This document shows, piece by piece, positions 1 through 10,985 of a stretch of DNA of 64,000 nt (position 1 is its first letter; every line of letters starts with the position of its first letter). The stretch comes from Tenacibaculum todarodis (GTDB taxonomy: Bacteria; Bacteroidota; Bacteroidia; Flavobacteriales; Flavobacteriaceae), in the NCBI RefSeq assembly GCF_001889045.1, contig NZ_CP018155.1, positions 124,001 to 188,000 of the forward strand, read 5' to 3'. The position numbers were made by a program, and so were the translations under genes. The notes beneath the pieces are model-generated. The model did not search any database and had not been told where the DNA came from. It was given only the letters and a program-made list of their open reading frames with translations.

Positions 1-3000
1 TTCTACATCTTGTGTTTCCATAACTGTGTTACAACTTCCTGTAACTGTATAAGTAATAACATAGTTTCCAGGATCAGAAGCTGATAAATCAATTGTCCCA
101 TCACTAGAACTCAAAACTATTCCTGATGTAGAAGTAAATGTTCCGCCAGTTAAACCAGAAAAAGTTGGAGTAGGGTCAGAATCATTTACATCATAACTTG
201 CTGCACTATAACTAAACGAAGCATCATCTAAAGCGTTCACAGTTACAGAAACTGCACTTGAATTCGGACAAGTTCCACTAGTTGTATAAGTTACTGAATA
301 GGTTCCTGGTGTTGAAGTTGACACATCAATTGCACCAGAAGAAGCGTTAATTGTTAATCCAGAAGTAGAAGAGAAACTTCCGCCAGTAAGACCTGTAATT
401 GTTGGTGTTGGGTCTGTATCATCTGCACAATATGCTGCTGCACTATAACTAAACGAAGCATCGTCTAAAGCGTTCACAGTTACTGAAACGGTACTTGAAT
501 TTGGACACGTTCCACTAGTTGTATAGGTTACAGAATATGTTCCTGGTGTTGAAGTTGATACATCAATTGCACCAGACGAAGCATTAATTGTTAATCCACT
601 CGTAGAAGAGAAACTTCCACCCGAAAGACCTGTAATTGTTGGTGCTGGATCAGAACCATTAGCACAATATGCTGCTGCACTATAACTAAACGAAGCATCG
701 TCTAAAGCGTTCACAGTTACTGAAACGGCACTTGAATTCGGACACGTTCCGCTCGTTGTATAAGTTACAGAATATGTTCCTGGTGTTGAAGTTGACACAT
801 CAATTGCACCAGAAGAAGCGTTAATTGTTAATCCAGAAGTAGAAGAGAAATTTCCACCTGTAAGACCAGTAATTGTTGGTGTTGGATCCGTATCATCTGC
901 ACAATAAGCTACAGTACCATAGTTAAAGGAAGCGTCGTCTAACGCGTTCACAGTTATAGAAACTGCACTTGAATTCGGACAAGTTCCGCTCGTTGTATAG
1001 GTTACTGAATAGGTTCCCGGTGTTGAAGACGACACATCAATTGCACCAGAAGAAGCGTTAATTGTTAATCCAGAAGTAGAAGAGAAACTTCCGCCTGTAA
1101 GACCAGTAATTGTTGGAGTTGGATCTGTATCATCCACACAATACGCTGCTGTGCTATAACTAAATGAAGCATCGTCTAAAGCGTTCACAGTTACAGAAAC
1201 TGCACTTGAATTCGGACAAGTTCCGCTCGTTGTATAAGTTACTGAATACGTTCCTGGCGTTGAAGTTGATACATCAATTGCACCAGAAGAAGCGTTAATT
1301 GTTAATCCAGAAGTAGAAGAGAAACTTCCGCCTGTAAGACCAGTAATTGTTGGAGTTGGATCTGTATCATCCACACAATACGCTGCTGTGCTATAACTAA
1401 ATGAAGCATCGTCTAAAGCGTTCACAGTTACTGAAACGGCACTTGAATTCGGACACGTTCCGCTCGTTGTATAAGTTACAGAATATGTTCCTGGTGTTGA
1501 AGTTGACACATCAATTGCACCAGAAGAAGCGTTAATTGTTAATCCAGAAGTAGAAGAGAAACTTCCGCCAGTAAGACCTGTAATTGTTGGTGTTGGGTCT
1601 GTATCATCCACACAATATGTTGCTGCGCTATAACTAAATGAAGCATCATCTAAAGTGTTCACAGTTACTGAAACTGCACTTGAATTCGGACAAGTTCCGC
1701 TCGTTGTATAGGTTACTGAATAGGTTCCCGGTGTTGAAGACGACACATCAATTGCACCAGAAGAAGCGTTAATTGTTAATCCAGAAGTAGAAGAGAAACT
1801 TCCGCCAGTAAGTCCTGTAATTGTTGGAGTTGGATCTGTATCATCCACACAATACGCTGCTGCACTATAACTAAACGAAGCATCGTCTAAAGCGTTCACA
1901 GTTACAGAAACTGCACTTGAATTCGGACAAGTTCCGCTCGTTGTATAAGTTACTGAATACGTTCCTGGTGTTGAAGTTGATACATCAATTGCACCTGTTT
2001 CACTATTAATTGTTAATCCACTCGTAGAAGAGAAATTTCCACCTGTAAGACCAGTAATTGTTGGTGTTGGATCCGTATCATCTGCACAATAAGCTACAGT
2101 ACCATAGTTAAAGGAAGCGTCGTCTAACGCGTTCACAGTTACAGAAACTGCACTTGAATTCGGACACGTTCCGCTCGTTGTATAAGTTACAGAATATGTT
2201 CCTGGTGTTGAAGTTGACACATCAATTGCACCAGAAGAAGCGTTAATTGTTAATCCAGAAGTAGAAGAGAAACTTCCACCTGTAAGACCAGTAATTGTTG
2301 GAGTTGGATCTGTATCATCCACACAATACGCTGCTGCACTATAACTAAACGAAGCGTCATTTAAAGCGTTCACAGTTACAGAAACTGCACTTGAATTCGG
2401 ACAAGTTCCACTAGTTGTATAAGTTACTGAATACGTTCCTGGTGTTGAAGTTGACACATCAATTGCACCAGAAGAAGCGTTAATTGTTAATCCAGAAGTA
2501 GAAGAGAAACTTCCACCTGTAAGACCAGTAATTGTTGGAGTTGGATCTGTATCATCCGTACAATACGCTGCTGCGCTATAACTAAACGAAGCGTCATCTA
2601 AAGTGTTCACAGTTACTGAAACGGCACTTGAATTCGGACACGTTCCGCTCGTTGTATAAGTTACAGAATATGTTCCTGGTGTTGAAGTTGACACATCAAT
2701 TGCACCAGAAGAAGCGTTAATTGTTAATCCAGAAGTAGAAGAGAAACTTCCGCCAGTAAGTCCTGTAATTGTTGGAGTTGGATCTGTATCATCCACACAA
2801 TACGCTGCTGCACTATAACTAAACGAAGCATCGTCTAAAGCGTTCACAGTTACAGAAACTGCACTTGAATTCGGACAAGTTCCGCTCGTTGTATAGGTTA
2901 CTGAATAGGTTCCCGGTGTTGAAGACGACACATCAATTGCACCAGAAGAAGCATTAATTGTTAATCCAGAAGTAGAAGAGAAACTTCCACCCGAAAGACC

Positions 3001-4975
3001 TGTAATCGTTGGTGTTGGATCGGTATCATCTGCACAATATGCTGCTGCACTATAACTAAACGAAGCATCGTCTAAAGCGTTCACAGTTACAGAAACTGCA
3101 CTTGAATTCGGACAAGTTCCGCTCGTTGTATAAGTTACTGAATACGTTCCTGGCGTTGAAGTTGATACATCAATTGCACCAGAAGAAGCATTAATTGTTA
3201 ATCCAGAAGTAGAAGAGAAACTTCCACCTGTAAGACCAGTAATTGTTGGAGTTGGATCTGTATCATCCACACAATACGCTGCTGTGCTATAACTAAACGA
3301 AGCGTCGTCTAAAGCGTTCACTGTTACTGAAACAGCACTTGAATTTGGACACGTTCCGCTCGTTGTATAGGTTACTGAATAGGTTCCTGGCGTTGAAGTT
3401 GATACATCAATTGCACCAGAAGAAGCATTAATTGTTAATCCAGAAGTAGAAGAGAAACTTCCGTCAGTAAGTCCTGTAATTGTTGGTGTTGGATCGGTAT
3501 CATCTGCACAATACGCTGCTGCACTATAACTAAACGAAGCATCGTCTAAAGCGTTCACAGTTACAGAAACTGCACTTGAATTCGGACAAGTTCCACTAGT
3601 TGTATAAGTTACTGAATACGTTCCTGGCGTTGAAGTTGATACATCAATTGCACCAGAAGAAGCATTAATTGTTAATCCAGAAGTAGAAGAGAAACTTCCA
3701 CCTGTAAGACCAGTAATTGTTGGAGTTGGATCTGTATCATCCACACAATACGCTGCTGTGCTATAACTAAACGAAGCGTCGTCTAAAGCGTTCACTGTTA
3801 CTGAAACAGCACTTGAATTTGGACACGTTCCACTAGTTGTATAGGTTACTGAATACGTTCCTGGCGTTGAAGTTGATACATCAATTGCACCAGAACTTGC
3901 ATTAATTGTTAATCCACTCGTAGAAGAGAAACTTCCACCTGTAAGACCAGTAATTGTTGGAGTTGGATCTGTATCATCTGCACAATACGCTGCTGCACTA
4001 TAACTAAACGAAGCATCATCTAAAGCGTTCACAGTTACAGAAACTGCACTTGAATTCGGACAAGTTCCACTAGTTGTATAAGTTACTGAATAGGTTCCTG
4101 GTGTTGAAGTTGACACATCAATTGCACCAGACGAAGCATTAATCGTTAATCCAGAAGTAGAAGAGAAACTTCCACCTGTAAGACCTGTAATTGTTGGTGC
4201 TGGATCAGAACCATTAGCACAATATGCTGCTGCGCTATAACTAAACGAAGCGTCATCTAAAGCGGTTATTGTTACTGAAACGGTACTTGAATTTGGACAC
4301 GTTCCACTCGTTGTATAAGTTACAGAATATGTTCCTGGTGTTGAAGTTGACACATCAATTGCACCAGAAGAAGTGTTAATTGTTAATCCAGAAGTAGAAG
4401 AGAAACTTCCGCCAGTAAGACCTGTAATTGTTGGTGTTGGGTCTGTATCATCCACACAATATGTTGCTGCGCTATAGCTAAACGAAGCGTCATCTAAAGC
4501 GGTTATTGTTAAATCAAAAGTTGATGTGTTCTGACCTGGATCAGTTGTTGTGTAAGTTATTGTATAAGTTCCAGGTGTAGATGTGTTTAAATTAATTCTT
4601 CCGTTAGAGGTGTTATTGAAATTTAAACCACTTGTTGAAGAGAAGGTACCACCTGTTTCTCCAGTTATTGTAGCTTTTGGATTGCTTTCTCCTTTGCAAT
4701 AATTATTCTTTGCATAAGTAAAAGACGCGTCATCTAAAGAGCTTGTTATTTCAATTTCAAAAGTTTTTTTATAATAAACGTTAATATTTGGAGCTAAATA
4801 GGTAACAGTGTAATCTCCAGGAGTACTTGTTGAAACATCAATTAAACCTGTAGAACTATTTATGGTTAATCCGCTAGTTGAAGAAAATGCTCCTCCAGAA
4901 ATCCCAGTTATTGTTGGTGTCGGATCTGAACTACTTGTGTCATAGCTGGAGTTTCCGTAAGAAAAATTAGAAAAA
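1..4975 (-). repeat. Tandem array of 237-bp coding repeats (about 21 units in window)
   Basis: The landmark GCGTTCAC (or a close variant) recurs at 233, 470, 707, 944, 1181, 1418, 1655, 1892, 2129, 2366, 2603, 2840, 3077, 3314, 3551, 3788, 4025, 4262 and 4499, always exactly 237 bp apart, with a diverged junction at about 4736. Each unit encodes one 79-residue domain. The two units nearest the enzyme domain (about 4499-4975) are diverged and lack the full Cys pair; the others are nearly identical at nucleotide level, which points to recent homogenisation. The array continues past the window edge. Confidence 0.95.
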
Positions 4976-6108
4976 TCGTTATAATGTAAATCTATAAAAT
5001 CTCTAATTACAGTAGCATAATCTCTTGCGAAATATGGTATAGTTGCTGTTCTTCCATCATCAGCTCTAACAGATGGATATGGATAACTTTCATAAAAATT
5101 CCCCACATCTCTCACTCTTCTGTTAACTTCAGTCATAATACCATCAATAGTACCACCACCACCACTTAGATTGCCTCCTGCGCCAGAAATATCATTATCA
5201 TGTGTCTCATCTCCTGAACCATGACGTACGTTATTATAGTAATCACCAGCAAAATACCCAAAACCAGAAGGGTTTGTGTCATTACAAGAACTTCCAGCAC
5301 TACTTATATGGCTTGGTACAGTTCTATAACCTTCTGTCCTACTACAACCAGCATACCTTAAAGTTGCATATTCTGAACCACCTGTAGTTTGTAAAAGGCC
5401 ACCTAAACTTTGTGAGCCTCTAACTAAATCATCAAAACCTAAGTTTTGTATGTTGTCTTCAATAAGGTTTTTAATTGTAACTCTTTGTAAATTGGTAGCC
5501 GAGTTTAAGTCAGTAGCATTGTATGCATTAGAGGGTAAGTTGTATCCAGCTTCTATTCTAGGTGGTGCAGAACTTTGCCCGTGTAAATCTATATATAGTC
5601 CTTTACCATATTTAACTGTAACATCGGCACTTGCAATATCAATAAAATTATGAAAAGCATCAAAATATAATTTAGAAGTTGCATTTCCACATGTTGCCTC
5701 GCTTTCATTTCTATTAGGATCTAATTTTACTCTATGAAGATTATTAATAATAATATGAGGGTACAAACCATATTGTTCATAACATAATCGTTGTATTTCT
5801 CTTATTAAAATGTCAGTATTATCATCTCTCTCTTTAGTTCTCCCTGAACAAGTTCTATCTGGTAAAGAAGAATCATTTTTTGGGTAAAGAGAACTACTAA
5901 CTCCTGATTCGCCTCCACCTTGTAGCATACCACCATGTGGGGCAGAAATAATAACTGGCATATTACCAGGAATATATTCTATATATTTTTTACTAGTATT
6001 AAAATACTGAGAAGGTGCTGGTTGAGTTTGAGCTAAGTTGTTTTGAGAGATAAAAAATAAAGTTAAGACAAGGCTTAACCTTAAAAAATTAGGGGTAATT
6101 TTCTTCAT
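1..6108 (-). CDS. Giant secreted protein: N-formylglutamate-amidohydrolase-like domain plus 79-aa tandem repeats (partial, 3' end outside window)
   Basis: Reading on the minus strand from ATG at 6108, the frame stays open to base 1, so at least 2036 residues are visible and the stop lies outside. Residues 1-26 look like a Sec signal peptide ending in NNLAQ. Residues about 40-370 resemble the FGase (N-formylglutamate amidohydrolase) fold: PVIISAPHGG, then RVKLDPNR, then DLHGQ, equivalent to the family's PHGG, DPNR and DxH metal/substrate motifs. From about residue 378 the protein consists of Ig-like repeats of 79 residues (DASFSYS...TITGLTGGSFSSTSG...GTYSVTYTTSGTCPNSS). Most repeats carry two Cys, probably a disulfide. 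A type IX secretion C-terminal domain would be expected beyond base 1, but this is inference. The enzyme's substrate is unknown; an amide or peptide outside the cell is likely. The family assignment rests on motifs only. Confidence 0.7.
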   Translation of the reverse strand, partial: MKKITPNFLRLSLVLTLFFISQNNLAQTQPAPSQYFNTSKKYIEYIPGNMPVIISAPHGGMLQGGGESGVSSSLYPKNDSSLPDRTCSGRTKERDDNTDILIREIQRLCYEQYGLYPHIIINNLHRVKLDPNRNESEATCGNATSKLYFDAFHNFIDIASADVTVKYGKGLYIDLHGQSSAPPRIEAGYNLPSNAYNATDLNSATNLQRVTIKNLIEDNIQNLGFDDLVRGSQSLGGLLQTTGGSEYATLRYAGCSRTEGYRTVPSHISSAGSSCNDTNPSGFGYFAGDYYNNVRHGSGDETHDNDISGAGGNLSGGGGTIDGIMTEVNRRVRDVGNFYESYPYPSVRADDGRTATIPYFARDYATVIRDFIDLHYNDFSNFSYGNSSYDTSSSDPTPTITGISGGAFSSTSGLTINSSTGLIDVSTSTPGDYTVTYLAPNINVYYKKTFEIEITSSLDDASFTYAKNNYCKGESNPKATITGETGGTFSSTSGLNFNNTSNGRINLNTSTPGTYTITYTTTDPGQNTSTFDLTITALDDASFSYSAATYCVDDTDPTPTITGLTGGSFSSTSGLTINTSSGAIDVSTSTPGTYSVTYTTSGTCPNSSTVSVTITALDDASFSYSAAAYCANGSDPAPTITGLTGGSFSSTSGLTINASSGAIDVSTSTPGTYSVTYTTSGTCPNSSAVSVTVNALDDASFSYSAAAYCADDTDPTPTITGLTGGSFSSTSGLTINASSGAIDVSTSTPGTYSVTYTTSGTCPNSSAVSVTVNALDDASFSYSTAAYCVDDTDPTPTITGLTGGSFSSTSGLTINASSGAIDVSTSTPGTYSVTYTTSGTCPNSSAVSVTVNALDDASFSYSAAAYCADDTDPTPTITGLTDGSFSSTSGLTINASSGAIDVSTSTPGTYSVTYTTSGTCPNSSAVSVTVNALDDASFSYSTAAYCVDDTDPTPTITGLTGGSFSSTSGLTINASSGAIDVSTSTPGTYSVTYTTSGTCPNSSAVSVTVNALDDASFSYSAAAYCADDTDPTPTITGLSGGSFSSTSGLTINASSGAIDVSSSTPGTYSVTYTTSGTCPNSSAVSVTVNALDDASFSYSAAAYCVDDTDPTPTITGLTGGSFSSTSGLTINASSGAIDVSTSTPGTYSVTYTTSGTCPNSSAVSVTVNTLDDASFSYSAAAYCTDDTDPTPTITGLTGGSFSSTSGLTINASSGAIDVSTSTPGTYSVTYTTSGTCPNSSAVSVTVNALNDASFSYSAAAYCVDDTDPTPTITGLTGGSFSSTSGLTINASSGAIDVSTSTPGTYSVTYTTSGTCPNSSAVSVTVNALDDASFNYGTVAYCADDTDPTPTITGLTGGNFSSTSGLTINSETGAIDVSTSTPGTYSVTYTTSGTCPNSSAVSVTVNALDDASFSYSAAAYCVDDTDPTPTITGLTGGSFSSTSGLTINASSGAIDVSSSTPGTYSVTYTTSGTCPNSSAVSVTVNTLDDASFSYSAATYCVDDTDPTPTITGLTGGSFSSTSGLTINASSGAIDVSTSTPGTYSVTYTTSGTCPNSSAVSVTVNALDDASFSYSTAAYCVDDTDPTPTITGLTGGSFSSTSGLTINASSGAIDVSTSTPGTYSVTYTTSGTCPNSSAVSVTVNALDDASFSYSTAAYCVDDTDPTPTITGLTGGSFSSTSGLTINASSGAIDVSSSTPGTYSVTYTTSGTCPNSSAVSITVNALDDASFNYGTVAYCADDTDPTPTITGLTGGNFSSTSGLTINASSGAIDVSTSTPGTYSVTYTTSGTCPNSSAVSVTVNALDDASFSYSAAAYCANGSDPAPTITGLSGGSFSSTSGLTINASSGAIDVSTSTPGTYSVTYTTSGTCPNSSTVSVTVNALDDASFSYSAAAYCADDTDPTPTITGLTGGSFSSTSGLTINASSGAIDVSTSTPGTYSVTYTTSGTCPNSSAVSVTVNALDDASFSYSAASYDVNDSDPTPTFSGLTGGTFTSTSGIVLSSSDGTIDLSASDPGNYVITYTVTGSCNTVMETQDVE

Positions 6109-6181
6109 TTAGGGAATGATTTTGTTGATTTAAATATTTAATAAAATAATGAGTGAAAAATACAAAAAAAAAATGATTCTA

Positions 6182-6240
6182 AAATATATGTACAAAAAAA
6201 GGTTTAGAAGTTATCTAAACCTTTTTTTGTACATATATTT
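6182..6240 (-). terminator. 27-bp perfect inverted repeat, transcription terminator
   Basis: Arms 6182-6208 and 6214-6240 are exact reverse complements (27 bp) around a 5-nt loop. The stem contains a run of seven A/T pairs, so either strand would end in a U-rich tract. It lies 12 bp beyond the stop of the YceI gene and closes the rsfS-ftsH operon. It also separates that operon from the promoter region of the giant gene starting at 6108. Confidence 0.85.
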
Positions 6241-6252
6241 TTTAAACCTATT

Positions 6253-6861
6253 TTAGAATGTAGAAGTAATATTAATAGCAACTTCATTCCATGTTTTTGA
6301 TATGCCGTCCGCACCAGAGTGTAAAGCTTTACAAGCTTCGTTTAATGAAGCTAAAGCTTTATTAGCTTTCCAATCTTCTATATTCATTGTTGATGTCATT
6401 GAAAATGTTTTGCCCGAAATTGTATATGTAAAAGGAAGTTTTTCAGTAACACCATTCATTGTAATTTCAGCAACTCCATTTGTTTCATCTGTTAAAGATA
6501 ATTTTCCTGAAAGTAATGAGGTGTTCTCCATGATTCCAAAAAAGAATTTCTGAATTTTAAAATCTCTACTTTTATCCTTTGTAAAAATACTACTTACAGG
6601 GATTGAAAATTCTACATTGTTTATAGCTTCTTTTATAGAATTTCCTTCTCCATTATTGGTAATGTTAATTTTATTGAATTGACCATTAACGCCTATCTTT
6701 TCAGTTGTTTTGTAGGCTGTCCATCCAATATTGTTTTCAGCATTTTCTAAAGAAAATTTAGCTGTTTTTTCTGTTTTTGTTTCTTTTTTTTCTTCTGATT
6801 TACAAGCCGTAAATTGAACAGAAAAAGATACTGCAATTAGTAAGATTATTAATTTTTTCAT
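6253..6861 (-). CDS. YceI-like domain lipoprotein
   Basis: 202 residues. An N-terminal lipoprotein signal has its lipobox at QFTAC, with Cys20 as the lipidation site, followed by a Lys/Glu-rich linker. From about residue 35 it resembles the YceI lipocalin-like beta-barrel family (NNIGWTAYKTTEKIGVNGQF, a target domain for isoprenoid-like ligands). The start ATG overlaps the stop of the upstream ACBP gene by 4 nt (ATGA), so translation is probably coupled. It is the last gene of the operon. The YceI assignment is moderately firm; the ligand is unknown. Confidence 0.75.
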   Translation of the reverse strand: MKKLIILLIAVSFSVQFTACKSEEKKETKTEKTAKFSLENAENNIGWTAYKTTEKIGVNGQFNKINITNNGEGNSIKEAINNVEFSIPVSSIFTKDKSRDFKIQKFFFGIMENTSLLSGKLSLTDETNGVAEITMNGVTEKLPFTYTISGKTFSMTSTMNIEDWKANKALASLNEACKALHSGADGISKTWNEVAINITSTF

Positions 6862-7136
6862 TGGTTCTTATTTTTAGTTAAAACATTATTTGCTAACTCT
6901 ATATATGCTTTCTTAGCTTCTTTTGCAGGCATTCCTTTTAACTGCATCCAAGCATTAAATTTAAAAGCACTTATTACATTTGATTCTCTATTATGAGCAA
7001 AGTTATCTCCTGAGGTTGCTTGTTTATAGTATGCATAAAATTGTAGGCGTATATCTGGTGCCATTTCAAATCTAACTTTAGAAACCTTCTCGAAAGCATT
7101 TTCAAATGCTGTGTTTAAGTTTTCTGGAATAATCAT
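6858..7136 (-). CDS. Acyl-CoA-binding protein (ACBP)
   Basis: 92 residues, the usual length of ACBP, covering the whole four-helix domain. Recognisable positions include FYAYYKQATSGD and the late KFNAWMQLKGM block, which correspond to the conserved YxxYKQATxGD and KWDAW segments that hold the acyl-CoA. It probably buffers cytoplasmic acyl-CoA for phospholipid synthesis, fitting its place just after cdsA. It overlaps cdsA by 4 nt at its start and the YceI gene by 4 nt at its end. The function is an inference from the family. Confidence 0.9.
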   Translation of the reverse strand: MIIPENLNTAFENAFEKVSKVRFEMAPDIRLQFYAYYKQATSGDNFAHNRESNVISAFKFNAWMQLKGMPAKEAKKAYIELANNVLTKNKNQ

Positions 7137-7927
7137 ATAAAATAATTAATGTATAAATATACAAAAGGAGCCAAGAAAAACAAGCTGTCAAGTCTATCTA
7201 AAATTCCTCCATGACCAGGCATTATACTTCCGCTATCTTTAACTTTGGCTTGACGTTTAAATTTAGACTCTACTAAATCTCCTAAAGTTCCAAATACTGA
7301 AGTTATTAAAGCAATAATTACCCAGTTTAATGTTGAAAAAACAGGAATGTATTTAGACAATATAATTGCTGATAAGCTTGAGAAAATTAATCCGCCAATA
7401 AAACCTTCAATAGTTTTTCTTGGTGAGACCTTTTCAAAAAGTTTATGTTTTCCAAAATTTTTTCCAATAAGATAAGCAAAGCTATCATTAACCCAAATAA
7501 GTACTAGGATACCAATTATTATATATGGATTGTAGTTGCCTGTAGTAAATGGAATTAAGATTAAAAAGAAAAATGAAAATGCAATATACCTTACAGATAA
7601 GTCTAGTTTTTCAAAATTGTGCGTAGGATAGCTGTTTTTTTTAGAATATAGATAGATTATTAATCTGATACCACAAATTAAACAAAACGCTAGAAGAATC
7701 CAGATTAATTTATTGTCATTTTTTGCATAAGCTGCATATCCTAAAAAACCTACAAATAAATATGGGACAATACTATTTAATTTAACAAGTTTGGAAAATT
7801 CCCAAACAGATAATAATCCAAATATTGTAATTAAAATAACGTACGATTCTTTAGAGTAAAGAATTGCTGCTAAAAAAAGTAAAATATAAATTACACCTGA
7901 AGTGGCTCGAGTAATAAGGTTGCTCAT
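7133..7927 (-). CDS. cdsA: Phosphatidate cytidylyltransferase
   Basis: 264 residues with about seven or eight hydrophobic segments. The C-terminal CTP transferase signature is intact: SKFKRQAKVKDSGSIMPGHG followed by GILDRLDS (residues about 215-245), with the conserved KD, PGHGG and DRxD residues. It makes CDP-diacylglycerol from phosphatidate and CTP in the inner membrane. It starts 2 nt after the LUD gene and overlaps the ACBP gene by 4 nt. Confidence 0.96.
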   Translation of the reverse strand: MSNLITRATSGVIYILLFLAAILYSKESYVILITIFGLLSVWEFSKLVKLNSIVPYLFVGFLGYAAYAKNDNKLIWILLAFCLICGIRLIIYLYSKKNSYPTHNFEKLDLSVRYIAFSFFFLILIPFTTGNYNPYIIIGILVLIWVNDSFAYLIGKNFGKHKLFEKVSPRKTIEGFIGGLIFSSLSAIILSKYIPVFSTLNWVIIALITSVFGTLGDLVESKFKRQAKVKDSGSIMPGHGGILDRLDSLFFLAPFVYLYINYFI

Positions 7928-7929
7928 TC

Positions 7930-8514
7930 TTATAAATCTTCAAAGAGTAGCAAATATAAGTTTTTAGAATTACTGTTGCCGTAATTCATAAAATTATCGT
8001 CATTTTTTTTGAGTGTATATTTTTTAACAGCACTAATGTTTGTAGGAATATTTCCACCGAAATTAGTTTTAATACCTGTTAATGCTTCACCAGTATTTTT
8101 TACAAATTGACTAGTTGTTGCGTATACAATAAAATGATCTGATAGTTCTGTTAACTTTTTACTTCTTAGTTGGTTGGATGAAAATAAAATATCTCCTTTA
8201 TCTGCAATTAAGTGTTCGCAGGTTGTAAAAAAGGGTGCGTTTGTTTTAAGTGAATCTGTTAAATTAACATCAATCTTAGCTAAGAATTTTGGTAAATCAA
8301 TATCTGTACAGATTAATTTTTTCCAATTATTTTCTAATAAAATATTTTTCAAGTTAGAAATAACCTCATCTTTATTAGTACAGTATAAAAACTTACCGCC
8401 TTTGTTAATAAAATGATGCACAAAATTATCGTCAAGAGAAAGATTTACAGGTTGTTGTTTAATTTCCTCTTTCTCTTGAGCGGTAGTTTTAAATATTTTT
8501 TTTAAAAAATTCAT
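7930..8514 (-). CDS. LUD-domain protein (LutC/YkgG-like)
   Basis: 194 residues resembling the LUD (lactate utilisation) fold: a C-terminal stretch with TGEALTGIKTNFGGNIPTN and hydrophobic strands such as HFIVYATTSQFV. No iron-sulfur cysteine motif is present, so it corresponds to the LutC-type subunit rather than LutB. No lutA/lutB neighbours are seen, so a role in lactate oxidation is not supported by context. It lies 21 nt after ftsH and 2 nt before cdsA in the operon; its function there is unknown. Confidence 0.75.
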   Translation of the reverse strand: MNFLKKIFKTTAQEKEEIKQQPVNLSLDDNFVHHFINKGGKFLYCTNKDEVISNLKNILLENNWKKLICTDIDLPKFLAKIDVNLTDSLKTNAPFFTTCEHLIADKGDILFSSNQLRSKKLTELSDHFIVYATTSQFVKNTGEALTGIKTNFGGNIPTNISAVKKYTLKKNDDNFMNYGNSNSKNLYLLLFEDL

Positions 8515-8535
8515 ACTATTAATTACAAAATTGTA

Positions 8536-10494
<1,959 letters not shown>

Positions 10495-10518
10495 AAATTT
10501 TTTTTGAAAAATTAAGTT

Positions 10519-10887
10519 TTACACAGATTTTATCTTAGTGATTTTTGCATCACCCCATAAACTTTCTATGTCGTAAAACTCACGTACTTGTTTTTGGAAA
10601 ATGTGAACAACAACGTTTACATAATCCATTAATACCCATTCAGAATTTGTTTGTCCTTCAATGTGCCAAGGTTTGTCTTTAAGTTCTTTACTTACACCTT
10701 TTTGCACAGAACCAGAAATGGCATTTACCTGTGTATTTGAAGTACCGCTGCAAATTATAAAGTAATCGCAAACAGTATTTTCTATTTCTCTTAAGTCTAA
10801 AAGTTGAATATCTTCTCCCTTTACATCATCAATTCCTTTAATTATAGCGGAGATTAACTCGTCTGTACTTACTTGCTTTTTAGTCAT
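10519..10887 (-). CDS. rsfS: Ribosomal silencing factor RsfS
   Basis: 122 residues matching the RsfS/YbeB/iojap family over its whole length. Typical blocks are DYFIICSGTSNTQVNAI, PWHIEGQTNSEWVLMDY and VVVHIFQKQVREFYDIESLW. It binds ribosomal protein L14 and blocks subunit joining under starvation. It is the first gene of the minus-strand operon running to the YceI gene, with a -7 box (TAAATTTG) 22 nt upstream of its ATG. Confidence 0.96.
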   Translation of the reverse strand: MTKKQVSTDELISAIIKGIDDVKGEDIQLLDLREIENTVCDYFIICSGTSNTQVNAISGSVQKGVSKELKDKPWHIEGQTNSEWVLMDYVNVVVHIFQKQVREFYDIESLWGDAKITKIKSV

Positions 10888-10908
10888 TCAGAAATTTTAA
10901 GTTTAGTG

Positions 10909-10916
10909 CAAATTTA
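10909..10916 (-). promoter_or_regulatory. Bacteroidota -7 promoter box for the rsfS-ftsH operon
   Basis: Read on the minus strand this is TAAATTTG, matching the Bacteroidota sigma-A -7 consensus TAnnTTTG, 21 nt upstream of the rsfS start. No clear -33 element was identified, so the call rests on position and one box. Confidence 0.55.
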
Positions 10917-10985
10917 CTGTTTTTTTGTTAGTTTTTTGTGTAATATTACACTAGTTTAGTCTTTATTTAACAGTCTATTTTACAC

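Noticed and set aside
1-4975. A possible CRISPR array, suggested by the perfectly regular spacing
   Set aside because: The 237-bp units are one continuous protein-coding frame with no unique spacers and no cas genes nearby.
5202-5653. Two plus-strand ORFs of 61 and 67 residues
   Set aside because: They lie antisense to the open, domain-coding minus-strand frame; their composition is odd and they have no ribosome-binding site.
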